Positions 7,879-16,586 of a stretch of DNA of 64,000 nucleotides are shown in pieces; position 1 is the stretch's first letter, and each line of letters starts with the position of its first letter. The DNA comes from Ancylobacter novellus. Lineage in GTDB: Bacteria > Pseudomonadota > Alphaproteobacteria > Rhizobiales > Xanthobacteraceae. The DNA is taken from positions 62,001-126,000 of the forward strand of contig QFQD01000006.1 in assembly GCA_003241485.1 (NCBI GenBank), read 5' to 3'. The notes under the pieces are model-generated. The model did not search any database, had not been told where the DNA came from, and worked only from the letters and a program-made list of their open reading frames with translations. A program made the translations under genes and the position numbers.

Positions 7879-10062
7879 ATGAGCTATACCGACGTCGCCG
7901 GCCTGAAGGTGGATACCGCGCTGCTCGACTTCATCAACAATGAAGCCGTTCCGGGCACCGGTGTGGATGCCGCCGCTTTCTGGAAGGGCTTCGCCGGTCT
8001 GGTCCGCGCATTCGCCCCGCGCAATCAGGCGCTGCTCGCGCGCCGCGACGAATTGCAGGCGCAGATCGACGTCTGGCACCGCGCGCACCGCGACAAGGCG
8101 ATCAATCCCGCCGCCTATGAGGCCTTCCTCGGCGAGATCGGCTACCTCCTGCCGGAGCCCGAGCCCTTCGACGTCGTCACCTCCAAGGTCGATGACGAAC
8201 TCGCCCGCATTCCCGGTCCGCAGCTCGTCGTGCCCGTCACCAACGCACGCTACGCGCTCAATGCCGCCAATGCCCGCTGGGGCAGCCTCTACGACGCGCT
8301 CTACGGCACCGACGCGCTGCCCGAGGACAATGGCGCCTCCCGCTCCAACGGCTTCAACCCGGTGCGCGCCCAGCGCGTGATCGAGCGCGCCCGCGCCTTC
8401 CTCGACGAGAGCGTGCCACTGTCCGGCGCCAGCCATGCCGACGTTGTCGCCTACCGCATTGATGACGGCGTGCTGCAGGCCGAGCTGACGGACGGCAAGG
8501 TCGTCGGCCTGAAGGACGCCGGCCAGTTCGCCGGCTTCCGTGGCGAGGCGCAGGCGCCCTCCTCCATCCTGCTCGCCAATCACGGCCTGCACATCGACAT
8601 CGAGATCGACCGCAACCACCGCATCGGCAAGACCGATCCGGCCGGCATCGCCGACATCGTCATCGAGGCGGCGGTGACTACGATCGTCGACGCCGAGGAC
8701 AGCGTCGCGGCGGTGGACGCGCAGGACAAGATCGTCGTCTACCGCAACTGGCTCGGCCTGATGAAGGGCACGCTCAGCGCCGCCTTCGCCAAGGGCAAGG
8801 AGACGGTGGAGCGCCGGCTCGCCGGCGACCGTACCTATATCGACGCCAAGGGCGGCGAGCTGACCCTGCACGGGCGCAGCCTGATGCTGGTGCGCAATGT
8901 CGGCCAGCACATGATGACCGACGCGGTGCTGGACGCGTCCGGCGCAGAGATTCCCGAGACCATTCTCGACGCCGCCGTCACCACGCTGATCGCGCTGCAC
9001 GACCTCAAGGGCACCAGCGCGCTGCGCAACAGCCGCACCGGCTCGGTCTATATCGTGAAGCCGAAGATGCACGGCCCGGAAGAGGTCGAGTTCGCCTGCG
9101 ACCTGTTCGCGGCGGTGGAGCGGCTGCTCGACCTCGACGCCAATACGCTGAAGATCGGCATCATGGACGAGGAGCGCCGCACCAGCGCCAATCTCGCCGC
9201 CTCGATCCGCGCCGCCCGCGAGCGCGTCGTGTTCATCAACACCGGCTTCCTCGACCGCACCGGCGACGAGATCCACACCTCGATCGAGGTCGGGCCGATG
9301 GTGCGCAAGAACGAGATGCGCGCCCAGCCCTGGATCAAGGCCTATGAGGACGCCAACGTCGATGCCGGCCTCAAGGCCCATCTCGACGGCAAGGGCCAGA
9401 TCGGCAAGGGCATGTGGGCGATGCCGGACCGTATGGCAGACATGCTGGTGCAGAAGATCGCCCACCCGCTGGCCGGCGCCAACACCGCCTGGGTGCCCTC
9501 GCCCACCGCCGCGACGCTGCATGCGCTGCATTATCACAAGGTCGACGTGTTCGCCCGCCAGGCGGAATTGCGCGCGCGCACGCCGGCTTCCAAGCGCGAC
9601 CTGCTCACCATCCCGGTCGTCGATCGCGGCAACTGGGAGCCGGCGGCGGTGCAGGAGGAACTGGACAACAACGTCCAGGGCATCCTCGGCTATGTCGTGC
9701 GCTGGATCGACCAGGGCGTGGGCTGCTCCAAGGTGCCGGACATCCACAATGTCGGGCTGATGGAAGACCGCGCCACGCTGCGCATCTCCTCCCAGCACGT
9801 CGCCAACTGGCTGCTGCACGGGGTGGTCACGCGCGAGCAGGTCGAGGAGACGCTGCGCCGCATGGCCAAGGTGGTCGACGAGCAGAATGCCGGCGACCCG
9901 GACTATGTGCCCATGGCGCCCGCCTATGACGGCGTCGCCTTCCGCGCCGCGCGCGACCTCGTCTTCGAGGGTCGCACGCAGCCGAACGGCTACACCGAGT
10001 TCATCCTCACCCGTCGCCGCCGCGAGGCGAAGGAAGCGCAGAAGCAGGCCAGGGCGGCCTGA
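7879..10062 (+). CDS. glcB: Malate synthase G
   Basis: The 727-residue protein condenses glyoxylate with acetyl-CoA to give malate, completing the glyoxylate shunt begun by the upstream aceA. Length and domain order match the monomeric G isoform: an N-terminal helical clasp, the TIM barrel interrupted by an alpha/beta domain, and the C-terminal plug. Family blocks visible include VDAEDSVAAVDAQDK (about residue 272 onward), KPKMHGPEEVEFACDLF and GVGCSKVPDIHNVGLMEDR, which carries the conserved cysteine and catalytic-region aspartate. The ATG at 7879 is preceded by GAGAGGGACA and fits homologues; the open frame further upstream is intergenic sequence. A strong terminator follows the gene. Confidence 0.97.
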   Translation: MSYTDVAGLKVDTALLDFINNEAVPGTGVDAAAFWKGFAGLVRAFAPRNQALLARRDELQAQIDVWHRAHRDKAINPAAYEAFLGEIGYLLPEPEPFDVVTSKVDDELARIPGPQLVVPVTNARYALNAANARWGSLYDALYGTDALPEDNGASRSNGFNPVRAQRVIERARAFLDESVPLSGASHADVVAYRIDDGVLQAELTDGKVVGLKDAGQFAGFRGEAQAPSSILLANHGLHIDIEIDRNHRIGKTDPAGIADIVIEAAVTTIVDAEDSVAAVDAQDKIVVYRNWLGLMKGTLSAAFAKGKETVERRLAGDRTYIDAKGGELTLHGRSLMLVRNVGQHMMTDAVLDASGAEIPETILDAAVTTLIALHDLKGTSALRNSRTGSVYIVKPKMHGPEEVEFACDLFAAVERLLDLDANTLKIGIMDEERRTSANLAASIRAARERVVFINTGFLDRTGDEIHTSIEVGPMVRKNEMRAQPWIKAYEDANVDAGLKAHLDGKGQIGKGMWAMPDRMADMLVQKIAHPLAGANTAWVPSPTAATLHALHYHKVDVFARQAELRARTPASKRDLLTIPVVDRGNWEPAAVQEELDNNVQGILGYVVRWIDQGVGCSKVPDIHNVGLMEDRATLRISSQHVANWLLHGVVTREQVEETLRRMAKVVDEQNAGDPDYVPMAPAYDGVAFRAARDLVFEGRTQPNGYTEFILTRRRREAKEAQKQARAA

Positions 10063-10090
10063 CGAGCGCCCCCTCGGCTCGATCGACAGC

Positions 10091-10124
10091 AGGCCGCACC
10101 GGAAAACCGGTGCGGCCTTTCGTT
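10091..10124 (+). terminator. Strong intrinsic terminator of glcB
   Basis: GGCCGCACCGG (10092-10102) and CCGGTGCGGCC (10107-10117) form a perfect 11-bp stem closed by an AAAA tetraloop and followed by TTTCGTT. The flanking A10091/T10118 extends it to 12 bp. It lies 28 bp after the glcB stop codon. Confidence 0.88.
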
Positions 10125-10309
10125 ACCGTGGGCGGGCATCGCGAGAATTCCCGATGGACAGCCCGCCCGGCTCGCCGGATAGTTGCGCCGTCGCGCGATT
10201 TCGACCACCTCGCGACGACCCATCACGTGCGGGATCGCCGTGGCGGCTGGCATGCCGCGCTCGCCTCGCGGCGGCCAGGACAGGCGGTCGCCCGCACGGC
10301 ACTGATTTC

Positions 10310-12658
10310 ATGACTTGCCTTCTCCGTCGTCTCGACTGCTGCCGCTCCTCTCTGCTGGCCGCGCTGCTGGTGCTTCTGGTCTCCGCCGGCGGCGCTTTCG
10401 CACAGGCCCCCGCCGGGCAAGCCCCCGGCACCGCGCCCCTGCCGCTGACGCAGCAACAGCTCGACCAGCTCGTCGACCAGCTCTCCCGCGCCGTGGCGGA
10501 GCGGCTGAGGAGCACGGAGACCACCGCCCCCGCCGTGGCGCAGCCGGCCAAGGCGGAACCTGCCAAAGCCGTACCGGCAAGGCCGGCGCCCGAGGAGAGC
10601 AGTTCCTCGGCCGAGCCTCCGGCCGACCGGCCGATGATGGCCATCGCCAATGAAGAGCCGATGAGCGAAATGTTCATCGAGGTCATCGGCCGCAGCGACG
10701 ACGTGCTTGCCGAACTGCCGGCCCTCGTCGAGCAGAGCGCGCGCATTCCCACCATTCTCGGCCCCGAGTTGAACGGCGGGCGCGACCCGAACCGTTTCCT
10801 GCTGCTGCTGGCGGCCTGCGTCGCCGCCGCGCTCGGCACCGAAATCGGCCTGCGCGCCGCCTTGCGCCCGCTCCGTCGCCATCTGGCGAGCCGGGTGGAG
10901 GGCGCCGCCTCGATCTGGGCGCTCGCCGCGCTGATCAGCCTCGACATTGTGGTGCTGTTCGGGCTGTGGCTGGTGACGCACGGCTTCGTCGTCGGCCTGT
11001 TCAGCGGCACCGAGCCCCAGGCGCGCTTCGGGTTCCTCGTGCTCACCAGCGTGTTCTACTGGCGGCTCTATCTGCTGATCTTCCGCATCGCCCTGCGCCC
11101 GCGCCTGCCGCAGGCCCGCCTCGCCGAAGTCGACGACGCCGGCGCGCACAAGATCTACCGCTGGGCCGCTCTGGTCATCGCGGTCGCCATCGCACTGGCG
11201 GATCTGAGGCGGATTCTGGAAGGAATGCACTCCTCGCCGCTGGTGGTGGCCTGCGCCACGCTGGTCAACACGCTCATCCTGACCTCGCTGCTGGTGCTGA
11301 CGGTCGTGGCGATACGCGAGCCCGTCGCGCAGTGGCTGCGGGGCCTCTCGCAGAGCGGCAAGCCGGGGCCCATGGTTACCATCGTGGCGCGGTTCTGGCT
11401 GGTCGTCGCCATCCCGATATTCCTGATGCTCGGCATGGCGCGCATCTATGGTGCGCTCACCTCGGCGGACGGTGTGCACCAGGCCATCCAGATGTCGATG
11501 AACGTGCTCATTGGCCTGGTGGTTCTGGAATCCTTCATGGACAAGGTCTGCCGCCTGATGCAGATCGAAGAGGCGCAGCCGAACGCCAGGCACCACAGGG
11601 CCATCGAGGCCCTCATGCGCTGCGTGCGGGTCGCCATCCTGCTCGGCTCGCTGACCCTGCTGTTCCGCATCTGGGCGGTGCACGGCGTCGGCATGATGGA
11701 CATGGACCGCTACTACACGCTGGCCAGCGCCGCGCTCCCGGCCGGCGCCATCCTGCTCGGCGCCTATTGCGCCTGGCAGGCGGTGGAGTATTTCACCCGT
11801 GTGCACGCCTCCAGGGGCGGCATTCCCATGCCCGGACAGGAGAGCGAAGGCGACGACAATCTCGGCGCGCCGGCCTCGCGCATGAGCACGCTCATGCCGC
11901 TGCTGCGGGTCACGCTCACCCTCGCCATCATCATCATGGCGAGCCTCACCGTCCTGTCCCAGCTCGGCATCGACATCATGCCGCTGATCGCCGGCGCCTC
12001 CATCGTCGGCCTCGCCATCTCCTTCGGCAGCCAGACGCTGGTGAAGGACATCGTCTCGGGCGTGTTCTACCTCGTGGACGATGCGTTTCGCGTGGGCGAG
12101 TACATCGACTGCGGCAAGGCCAAGGGCACGGTGGAGGGATTCACCCTGCGCTCGCTGCGGCTGCGCCACCAGAACGGCATGATCCACACCATCCCCTTCG
12201 GCCAGCTCGGCCAGGTGACCAATTTCAGCCGCGACTGGTCGACGCTGAAATTCAACCTGCGTTTCACCCGCGACACGGACATCGAGAAGCTGCGCAAGAC
12301 GGTGAAGAAGATCGGCCTCGAACTGCTCGAAGACCCGGACTTCAAGGACGACTTCCTGATGCCGCTGAAGATGCAGGGCGTGGCCGACATCACCGACAAC
12401 GCGCTGGTGGTGCGCTTCAAGTTCACCGTCAAGCCGGCCCGCCCGACCGTTATCCAGCGCGAGGCGGTCAAGCGCATGATCCGCATCCTGCCCGAGCAGG
12501 GCATCGAGTTCGCCAACAACATGGTGCCGGTGCAGTCGCTCGGCGGTCCGGCCGCCGGCAGTTCGGAACAGGCGGCGGCGGTGATCGCTCGCAACAAGAT
12601 CGCCAACGATCTCGCCGCACAGGCCGCCGCCGATGCCGAAGCCGCCGCGGCGGGGTGA
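10310..12658 (+). CDS. Large MscS-family mechanosensitive ion channel
   Basis: This 782-residue membrane protein has a signal peptide (about residues 1-31, LLAALLVLLVSAGGAFAQA), then a periplasmic Ala/Pro-rich region and many transmembrane segments. The C-terminal MscS core has the pore-lining helix GLAISFGSQTLVKDIVSG, followed by the beta domain (DDAFRVGEYIDCGKAKGTVE) and the alpha/beta cytoplasmic domain. The organisation is like the larger MscS relatives of the YbdG/MscM type, which open on osmotic downshock to release solutes. The ATG at 10310 is chosen because it begins a convincing signal peptide, while the longer open frame upstream crosses the terminator of the previous gene. It stands alone, facing a convergent MFS gene 38 bp away. 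Confidence 0.88.
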   Translation: MTCLLRRLDCCRSSLLAALLVLLVSAGGAFAQAPAGQAPGTAPLPLTQQQLDQLVDQLSRAVAERLRSTETTAPAVAQPAKAEPAKAVPARPAPEESSSSAEPPADRPMMAIANEEPMSEMFIEVIGRSDDVLAELPALVEQSARIPTILGPELNGGRDPNRFLLLLAACVAAALGTEIGLRAALRPLRRHLASRVEGAASIWALAALISLDIVVLFGLWLVTHGFVVGLFSGTEPQARFGFLVLTSVFYWRLYLLIFRIALRPRLPQARLAEVDDAGAHKIYRWAALVIAVAIALADLRRILEGMHSSPLVVACATLVNTLILTSLLVLTVVAIREPVAQWLRGLSQSGKPGPMVTIVARFWLVVAIPIFLMLGMARIYGALTSADGVHQAIQMSMNVLIGLVVLESFMDKVCRLMQIEEAQPNARHHRAIEALMRCVRVAILLGSLTLLFRIWAVHGVGMMDMDRYYTLASAALPAGAILLGAYCAWQAVEYFTRVHASRGGIPMPGQESEGDDNLGAPASRMSTLMPLLRVTLTLAIIIMASLTVLSQLGIDIMPLIAGASIVGLAISFGSQTLVKDIVSGVFYLVDDAFRVGEYIDCGKAKGTVEGFTLRSLRLRHQNGMIHTIPFGQLGQVTNFSRDWSTLKFNLRFTRDTDIEKLRKTVKKIGLELLEDPDFKDDFLMPLKMQGVADITDNALVVRFKFTVKPARPTVIQREAVKRMIRILPEQGIEFANNMVPVQSLGGPAAGSSEQAAAVIARNKIANDLAAQAAADAEAAAAG

Positions 12659-12696
12659 GGGCCAACGCGCGCCAGGCCGGTGATCGGGATTTCGGA

Positions 12697-13785
12697 CTAG
12701 GTCGCCGCCCGGCCGCGCAGAAGCACGAAAAAGGCGAAGAGCGCGCAGATCGCGGCCGCGAAGAAGGCGAGGCCGTGCACGCTCAGCTCCATGGCGAAAC
12801 CCGCCAGCACGGGACCGAGCAGCGCACCGACACCCCACACCAGCCCCATGGCGGCATAGATGCCGATAAGTTCGGCGCCCTGGAAGCGGCTGCCGACCAC
12901 GGTGAGCATGATGGTGTAGATGCCGACGAACACCCCGCCCCAGACGAACAGCAGGCCGTAGGTCAGCCACTCGCTTTTGAGCGCCAGCGGCCACACCAGA
13001 GCGCCGAGCGCCGCAAGCGCCCCGAGCGCGGCCACCAGCTTGACCCGGTCCACCTTGTCGCCCAGCCAGCCAATGGGCAGCTGCAGCAGGATGGCGCCGA
13101 TCATCATGCAGGACATCAGGCTGGTCGCCCCGCTCTCCGGCCAGCCCAGATTGACGGCATAGATAGCAAGGAAGGACAGGCCGGCCGTCTCGATGGCGGC
13201 ATTGAGCATCGTGGCAAAGATCGCGACGGGCGCGAGGCGCATGAAGCGGAGCGGGCTGCCGCTCGCCGGCTTGTCGAATTCCGGTGCCGCAACCTTGGGA
13301 GAGGCGACCAAGGTCGCCGCCATAAGGGCGATGCCCGCGCCGACGAGATAGGGCGCGTGGCCGGCCGATCCCAGCACCGAGAGGATCATCGGCCCGAGGG
13401 CGAAGCCTATGGACAGAGCAGCGGTGTAGGTCGCCATGGCCCGCCCGCGCGTCGCCTCCGTGCTCAGGCTGTTGGTCCACGCTTCCGACAGCACGAACAG
13501 GATTTCGGAGGACATGCCGAGCACCAGGCGGAGCAGGAACCACACCCATAAGAGCGGGAGCGCCGGAAACGCCGCCAATGCCGCCGCGGCGACGACGAGG
13601 GCAAGGATGACCAGCCGGCGAATGCCGAACAGCGCCACGATACGGGGCAGCGTCACCGCCGTGATCAGCACCCCGACGGCGTGCATCGCCGCATTGGCGC
13701 CGATGACGGATTCGCTCAATCCCCGCTCGACGAGATTGAGCGCGATGACCGCCGCGCTCAGGCTGTAGGTCAGGCCGAACATCAT
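12697..13785 (-). CDS. MFS transporter, YcaD-like
   Basis: The 362-residue protein has about 11 visible hydrophobic helices and the MFS loop motif GWLGDKVDRVK between helices of the second half. The segment LRLVLGMSSEILFVLSEAWTNSLS resembles the region of YcaD-type transporters. The ATG at 13785 truncates the first helix: hydrophobic residues (GAVIVTA) continue in frame upstream to about 13815, where only weak codons such as CTG are available. The true start may therefore be non-ATG and the gene slightly longer. It lies 68 bp downstream of the HdeD-like gene, reading the same way, and may be co-transcribed. The substrate is unknown. Confidence 0.82.
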   Translation of the reverse strand: MMFGLTYSLSAAVIALNLVERGLSESVIGANAAMHAVGVLITAVTLPRIVALFGIRRLVILALVVAAAALAAFPALPLLWVWFLLRLVLGMSSEILFVLSEAWTNSLSTEATRGRAMATYTAALSIGFALGPMILSVLGSAGHAPYLVGAGIALMAATLVASPKVAAPEFDKPASGSPLRFMRLAPVAIFATMLNAAIETAGLSFLAIYAVNLGWPESGATSLMSCMMIGAILLQLPIGWLGDKVDRVKLVAALGALAALGALVWPLALKSEWLTYGLLFVWGGVFVGIYTIMLTVVGSRFQGAELIGIYAAMGLVWGVGALLGPVLAGFAMELSVHGLAFFAAAICALFAFFVLLRGRAAT

Positions 13786-13853
13786 GGCGGTGACGATGAC
13801 CGCGCCACGCGACAGAAGATGGCCCTCGGCGGTTTCGGGAGGCGATGCCGGCT

Positions 13854-15167
13854 CTAGGATGGGAGAACCCCGATGTTGTCATCACCGGCGCGCAGCCGCG
13901 CCAGAAAATCGGTGAAACGCTGCGACCAGGAAAGGTCGCGCTGATCGACGATTCGGGCAAGAACCCGCGCGTAATCCAGCACGAGGCCGGGCGTCCAGGT
14001 CATCGACATCGCCCGGCTGCGGATCATCGTCGCGGCCCACATGTCCGGGTTCAGCAGCAGCCGGATCAAGCGCAGCCAGGGCGTGCGCCGCGCCAGCGCT
14101 CCCTCCAGCGCGGCGTCGAGCGCGGCGGCGACGACAATCGAGCAGTTGCGGTTGGCCAGATTGTACGTCGCGTCCTGCCGATAGCCGATCCAGAACGCGC
14201 TGAGCCGTCGCGCGCTGAAATTGTGAAACACGACATGCGCGTCGGCCGGGCACCAGTCGGCCACTTCCTCGGCATAGGACGTGAGGAAACGGCCGGGAAT
14301 GTTGTTCGCCGCGCCGGCATGCAGCGCGGTCACGCCGACGGCGTGCTCCACAGCGGGGTAGTGGCTGATATAGAGGTTCGGCGGCATTTCCAGCGAGGCG
14401 TGCCCCGTCGACAGATTGCCGTCCGAGCCGACGGCAATGAGATAGCGGTCGATGATCGGCCGCCGTTGCCGCGCATTGGCGGAAGCCGCGGGGGTCCAGA
14501 CATGGACGATGAGCGGCGCCTCGTCTCCGCGCCGCGCCGGCTCCTCGCCGATCAGCACCGGCGCGTGATCGTACCACCCCCGGCCAGCGAAAACGGGCAG
14601 CATCAATATCGCCACCTCGTCCTCAAGCGTGCGCAGCAGCAGGCCGAACCGCAGCAGCAGCCACCCCGACAGCACGATGAAGAGGCCGACGCAGAGCGGA
14701 ACGTTCTGGCCGTGCGGCAGCGGCCAGTCGGTCAGCAGCAGCGTCGTCAGTACCAGTTCCCCAAGCCCGCAGACGGCGATGAACCGCCAGCCGGGAAACC
14801 GGAAAATGAGCGCCGATGCGAGGCGGATCGATCCGTCCAGCGCGAAGGCCAATGCGAAAAGCAGGGCGAGATGCCAGTCGTTCTGGAACAGCGCGGCGAG
14901 GATCAGCCCGCCGGTAAGGACAAGGCCGCCGCCCCTCAGCAGGGCGAAACGCTGGCCGCTGGCGTCACCCGCGACAAGGAACGCCGCCAGACCGGCCCCG
15001 ATGAAGATCAGCCCCAGCACGCCATAAGCGATGAGCGCGAGGGTGTGCATGACGTCGATGGCGAGCAACGCACCCAGCGCGATGACGACGACGCCGGTGA
15101 CCGCCAGCATGTACCAGCGCGAACGGAAGGCGTCCGGACCGATCAACACGAAGGCCAGCTTCAACAC
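13854..15167 (-). CDS. HdeD-like membrane protein fused to an LRAT/NlpC-like domain
   Basis: The 437-residue protein has two parts. Residues about 15-215 form six or seven hydrophobic helices with the pattern of HdeD acid-resistance membrane proteins (RSRWYMLAVTGVVVIALG, ALIAYGVLGLIFIGAGLAA). Residues about 235-400 form a soluble domain with GHASLEM in its first half and NRNCSIVVAAALDAAL later. Histidine before an N-C motif is the order seen in circularly permuted NlpC/P60 proteins such as LRAT and DUF4105, so a thiol hydrolase or acyltransferase activity is plausible. The domain assignment is inference from motif order. It is followed by the MFS gene and has its own short AT-rich promoter region upstream. 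Confidence 0.7.
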   Translation of the reverse strand: MLKLAFVLIGPDAFRSRWYMLAVTGVVVIALGALLAIDVMHTLALIAYGVLGLIFIGAGLAAFLVAGDASGQRFALLRGGGLVLTGGLILAALFQNDWHLALLFALAFALDGSIRLASALIFRFPGWRFIAVCGLGELVLTTLLLTDWPLPHGQNVPLCVGLFIVLSGWLLLRFGLLLRTLEDEVAILMLPVFAGRGWYDHAPVLIGEEPARRGDEAPLIVHVWTPAASANARQRRPIIDRYLIAVGSDGNLSTGHASLEMPPNLYISHYPAVEHAVGVTALHAGAANNIPGRFLTSYAEEVADWCPADAHVVFHNFSARRLSAFWIGYRQDATYNLANRNCSIVVAAALDAALEGALARRTPWLRLIRLLLNPDMWAATMIRSRAMSMTWTPGLVLDYARVLARIVDQRDLSWSQRFTDFLARLRAGDDNIGVLPS

Positions 15168-15269
15168 GACAGAACCCCGACAAACGAACCGACATATCCT
15201 CTACTGTAGATATTTACCGCCGCAACAGGGGCAGCGGAAATGCTCACTTGACGCAAGATCGCCACCCTT

Positions 15270-15881
15270 TCATCCCGGCGGCGACCACCGCGTGGTGAGC
15301 GCGGCCACATCCGGGCGCGGGCGGTCGGCGGGCACGTCCGCCGCCGTGCCGATATGGACGATGCCGGCGACACGCTCGCCCTCGCCAAGGCCGATATGGG
15401 CCAGCGCCTTCGGATCATTTGCCGCCCAGCCCGTTACCCAGATGCCGGAAAAGCCGAGCGCCCGCGCGCCGAGCAGCAGGTTCATGCACACCGCCCCGGC
15501 GGAAAGCTCCTGCTCGATCACCGGGATCATGGTCTCGCGATTCGGCCGGCTCACCACCACGACGGCAAGTGGCGCCGGAAACAGGCGCGACATGATGCCG
15601 GCGAACTTCTCGCGCTTTTCCGGCGCCATCTGCGGGTTGCCGGCGCGGTAAGCCTCTGCCAGCAACGCCCCGAGCGCGCGGCGCGCGTCACCTTCGATCA
15701 CAATGAACCGCCACGGCACCAGCATGGCGTGGTCGGGCACCCGCGCGGCGATGGCGAGCAGCCTGTCCAGCTCTTCCGGCGTCGGGCCCGGCTCACTCAG
15801 GCCGGCGGCGGGCACCGAGCGGCGGGCTTCCAGAGCCTCAATCAGGGTTTCGTGCGACGCGGCACCGAGCTTTTGCGGCAT
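15270..15881 (-). CDS. Nitroreductase family protein, YdjA-like
   Basis: The 203-residue protein belongs to the FMN-dependent nitroreductase family. It has the N-terminal RRSVPAAGLSEPGP phosphate-binding segment near residues 15-28, the PWRFIVIEGDARR strand typical of YdjA, and GFSGIWVTGWAAND in the C-terminal half. Such enzymes reduce nitro compounds or other electron-poor substrates with NAD(P)H. The ATG at 15881 is chosen because GGAAGG precedes it; the longer frame upstream lacks similarity and overlaps the divergent acetyltransferase. The physiological substrate is unknown. Confidence 0.87.
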   Translation of the reverse strand: MPQKLGAASHETLIEALEARRSVPAAGLSEPGPTPEELDRLLAIAARVPDHAMLVPWRFIVIEGDARRALGALLAEAYRAGNPQMAPEKREKFAGIMSRLFPAPLAVVVVSRPNRETMIPVIEQELSAGAVCMNLLLGARALGFSGIWVTGWAANDPKALAHIGLGEGERVAGIVHIGTAADVPADRPRPDVAALTTRWSPPG

Positions 15882-16056
15882 TGACAACCTTCCACCTCCG
15901 CCGAACCGCCCTACATGCAAGGCGGCGCCGACGGGAAATCCACGTTTCGACCCGGCGGTGGGGACGACAGGCCCACCGTTTTGGTCGACAATATCCCATG
16001 CCGCCCAATCGACTCGACGACTGCAATAAACGGGCGCGGCCCCCAAGGAGCAAGAC

Positions 16057-16377
16057 ATGACAATCAACGGCGAAATCCCGGTCCGCGACAATCGCGGCGC
16101 TGACCGCTTCGAAATCGAGCAGGATGGCCATCTCGCCGTCGCGCAGTACATCCTCGCGCCCGATCACATCATTTTCACCCACACCGAGGTTCCCCCGGAA
16201 CTGGGCGGTCGCGGCCTTGCGACTCGTCTGGTGGAAGCGGGGCTTGCGAGCGCCCGCGAGCGCGGCCTGTCGGTGATTCCGCGCTGCTCGGTATTCGGCC
16301 GCTACATGATGAAGCATCCCGAGACCCATGGGCTGATGGCGCCGGAAATCCGTGCCACGCTCGGCCTGCCGGTATAG
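16057..16377 (+). CDS. Small GNAT-type N-acetyltransferase (YjdJ-like)
   Basis: This 106-residue protein is a minimal GCN5-related acetyltransferase. The acetyl-CoA binding signature appears as ELGGRGLATRLVEAGL around residues 48-63, followed by ARERGLSVIPRCSVFGRYM, the pattern of the short YjdJ/DUF4442-adjacent family. CCCAAGGAGC supplies a good ribosome binding site. The first half is a short sheet (FEIEQDGHLAVAQYILA). It diverges from the nitroreductase gene and is followed by an intergenic inverted repeat. Substrate unknown. Confidence 0.85.
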   Translation: MTINGEIPVRDNRGADRFEIEQDGHLAVAQYILAPDHIIFTHTEVPPELGGRGLATRLVEAGLASARERGLSVIPRCSVFGRYMMKHPETHGLMAPEIRATLGLPV

Positions 16378-16385
16378 GACAGGTC

Positions 16386-16415
16386 GTCCCGGATCGGCGC
16401 TCGGCCATCCGGGAT
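16386..16415. repeat. Intergenic inverted repeat, TCCGGGAT family
   Basis: GTCCCGGA (16386-16393) and TCCGGGAT (16408-16415) pair with a single G-T wobble at the stem base. The loop contains TCGGCC, as in the copy at 25025-25055. It lies 9 bp after the acetyltransferase stop. Confidence 0.55.
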
Positions 16416-16586
16416 GCCGCCCTCGGATGAACTGCGTCGCCGCCGTGCCACAGTACGGGGAAAACCTGCCGCGCCACACCGTTCGTTAACGCTGTGCTCC
16501 TAACCATGGGAGCCGTCGATCAGGGACGTCTCGCGCGTTCCCGGTCACCACGCCAACGGTAGAAGCGGCAAAGGTTCCAGCGTCCC

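Noticed and set aside
10223..13960. Very long minus-strand open frame (1245 codons) opposite the MscS gene
   Set aside because: It is a shadow of the high-GC coding strand: low-complexity Arg/Ala/Gly-rich translation, no domains, and it runs across the MFS gene and a terminator.
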